From an uncultured Devosia sp. (GTDB lineage Bacteria > Pseudomonadota > Alphaproteobacteria > Rhizobiales > Devosiaceae): a DNA stretch of 5,447 bases. Under the pieces are notes generated by a model. The model did not search any database. It saw only the letters and a program-made list of their open reading frames with translations, and was not told the DNA's origin. Positions within the stretch are counted from its first letter, which is position 1. Every line of letters begins with the position of its first letter. The position numbers were made by a program, and so were the translations under genes. Of the stretch, positions 4,659-5,447 are shown in pieces. The stretch spans positions 1 through 5,447 of the forward strand of contig CAMLKN010000169.1 of the NCBI GenBank assembly GCA_946480655.1, written 5' to 3'.

Positions 4659-5447
4659 GTTCGCCGTGTCGCCCCAGCCGACGATATCGTAGAGGTAGAG
4701 ATAGAACATGTGCTCTGCCATCTCGTAGCAGTAGGTGACCTCGCCTTCGCTTGGATCATAAAAGGCATTGGCCTCGCCGCACTGGGTGGCGCGAATTGTC
4801 ACCGGTCTGGGTAGGTCAAAGCTTATGTCGATCGTTTGGGCCACATATTCGAGCAGGTTGTAGTCCTTGAGCGCCTGCGCGTACTCTTCGTATTCACCCG
4901 CATCCTCGTAGATCACCTCGACACCGGCGCCTTCGTCATCCTCGCTGAAATGCGGATCAAGGATGGTCATCCAGGAGTCGAACGTCCGTTCATAGATATA
5001 GCCGCATTTCTCCTGCTGCTCGGCATCCATCTTGTAGGCGCCGGCGGTCGCCCCGAATGCCTTGCTATCCTTTCCCACCATTAGGCAGACCATGGCATAG
5101 GCCCGCTGGATATCGAGGCTATGGTCGGAATAATAGGACAGGTCCTCCACCCCCGAACCGGTGGAGGTGAGCGCGTTGTGATACCAGCCACTGGCCGCAT
5201 TGATCAGCGCGTCATCACTGTCTTCGGCCTCGTCGAATTCGAGCAGCCAGATGGTTGCCCAGGCATCGACTGCATCTTCTTCCTTGCCCAGCACCGGCAA
5301 CCCGAGTTCGCCCACCAGCAGGTGACCCACTTCGTGATACATGGTGAAGGCCGCGTCATGCAGTGCAAAGGTCATGGCATCGGCCATCACCTGATAGGCC
5401 TTTTGCTTGGCCTCCGCTTCAGCAACCAGTCCCCCCAGGCAGAGTAA
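4656..5447 (-). CDS. DUF4344-type putative zinc metallopeptidase, exported (5' end beyond window edge)
   Basis: The frame is open from the right edge to TAG at 4658-4656, giving 263 visible residues. Methionine and GTG codons near 5385-5390 lie inside the protein and are unlikely starts: the upstream codons read LLCLGGLVAEAEA, which looks like the end of a signal peptide with an AEA cleavage site. A start just outside the window is therefore expected. HEVGH (38-42) is a zinc-binding HExxH motif; the following GKEEDAVD (54-61) is conserved in the family and may provide a further ligand. SDHSLDIQRAYAMVC (107-121) is another family block. The C-terminal part carries LPRPVTI, CGEANAFYDP (223-232) and TYCYEM (238-243). 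C121, C148, C223 and C240 could form disulfides in the periplasm. The protein is strongly acidic. Substrate and function are unknown. The gene is convergent with yitT, and its stop lies in the repeat between them. The order of conserved blocks is unusual (see findings). Confidence 0.8.
   Translation of the reverse strand, partial: LLCLGGLVAEAEAKQKAYQVMADAMTFALHDAAFTMYHEVGHLLVGELGLPVLGKEEDAVDAWATIWLLEFDEAEDSDDALINAASGWYHNALTSTGSGVEDLSYYSDHSLDIQRAYAMVCLMVGKDSKAFGATAGAYKMDAEQQEKCGYIYERTFDSWMTILDPHFSEDDEGAGVEVIYEDAGEYEEYAQALKDYNLLEYVAQTIDISFDLPRPVTIRATQCGEANAFYDPSEGEVTYCYEMAEHMFYLYLYDIVGWGDTAN

Larger units (their letters stand above)
4552..4659. repeat. Palindromic intergenic repeat (Hyphomicrobiales type) with CTAGAGC ends
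   Basis: This 108-base element is bounded by perfect 7-base terminal inverted repeats, CTAGAGC (4552-4558) and GCTCTAG (4653-4659). It holds two consecutive hairpins separated by about 16 bases (4601-4616). The first, with its AAAAGTGG-loop-CCACTTTT core, matches a sequence I remember as widespread between genes in Hyphomicrobiales. Its base composition is visibly richer in A and T than the flanking genes. No ORF or target-site duplication is evident. It lies exactly between two convergent genes, and both of their TAG stop codons fall within its terminal repeats. It could be a non-autonomous mobile element (MITE-like) or an immobile terminator-like repeat. Confidence 0.8.

Noticed and set aside
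3896..4768. 290-codon open frame on the minus strand across the yitT gene and the repeat
   Set aside because: It is antisense to a well-supported membrane protein gene, runs through the palindromic repeat into the metallopeptidase gene, and its acidic, low-complexity translation has no recognisable motif.
5385..5390. GTG/ATG at 5390-5385 as start of the metallopeptidase
   Set aside because: Nineteen further codons upstream are open to the window edge and look like the end of a signal peptide, so the true start lies outside the window.

Overview
The window is GC-rich DNA from an alphaproteobacterium, most likely of the order Hyphomicrobiales (Rhizobiales); a Devosia-like genus would fit. The evidence is the lptF-lptG-surA gene order, a holC gene divergent from lptF, the SurA family type, and an intergenic palindromic repeat of the kind common in Hyphomicrobiales genomes. 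The genus is inferred from memory of these features and was not tested by any search.

Layout from left to right. Positions 1-890 (minus strand) hold a nearly complete surA-type periplasmic chaperone gene that leaves the window at its 3' end. Positions 891-1182 are a 292-base non-coding gap with a candidate terminator for lptG, a hairpin that looks like part of a dispersed repeat, and a candidate promoter/leader for surA. Positions 1183-3323 (minus) carry lptG and lptF, overlapping by four bases; they encode the two membrane subunits of the lipopolysaccharide export transporter. Positions 3324-3491 are a divergent intergenic region. Positions 3492-4555 (plus) carry holC (DNA polymerase III chi subunit) and a YitT-family membrane protein gene, also overlapping by four bases. 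Positions 4552-4659 are a compact two-hairpin repeat between convergent genes. Positions 4656-5447 (minus) hold a DUF4344-type putative zinc metallopeptidase whose 5' end lies beyond the right edge.

Functionally, the left half is an outer-membrane biogenesis block. LptF and LptG extract lipopolysaccharide from the inner membrane, and SurA escorts outer-membrane proteins such as LptD through the periplasm. In many related genomes lptD lies between lptG and surA, and pepA lies next to holC; neither is present here, so the locus is a rearranged or reduced form of the usual arrangement. The right half is a short replication/membrane operon and an exported hypothetical peptidase, separated by a repeat whose terminal inverted repeats supply the TAG stop codons of both genes.

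I found no CRISPR array, tRNA, rRNA, transposase or clearly new multi-gene system. The most unusual points are the missing lptD and pepA, the repeat acting as a shared stop-codon and terminator module, and the apparently permuted order of conserved blocks in the metallopeptidase.
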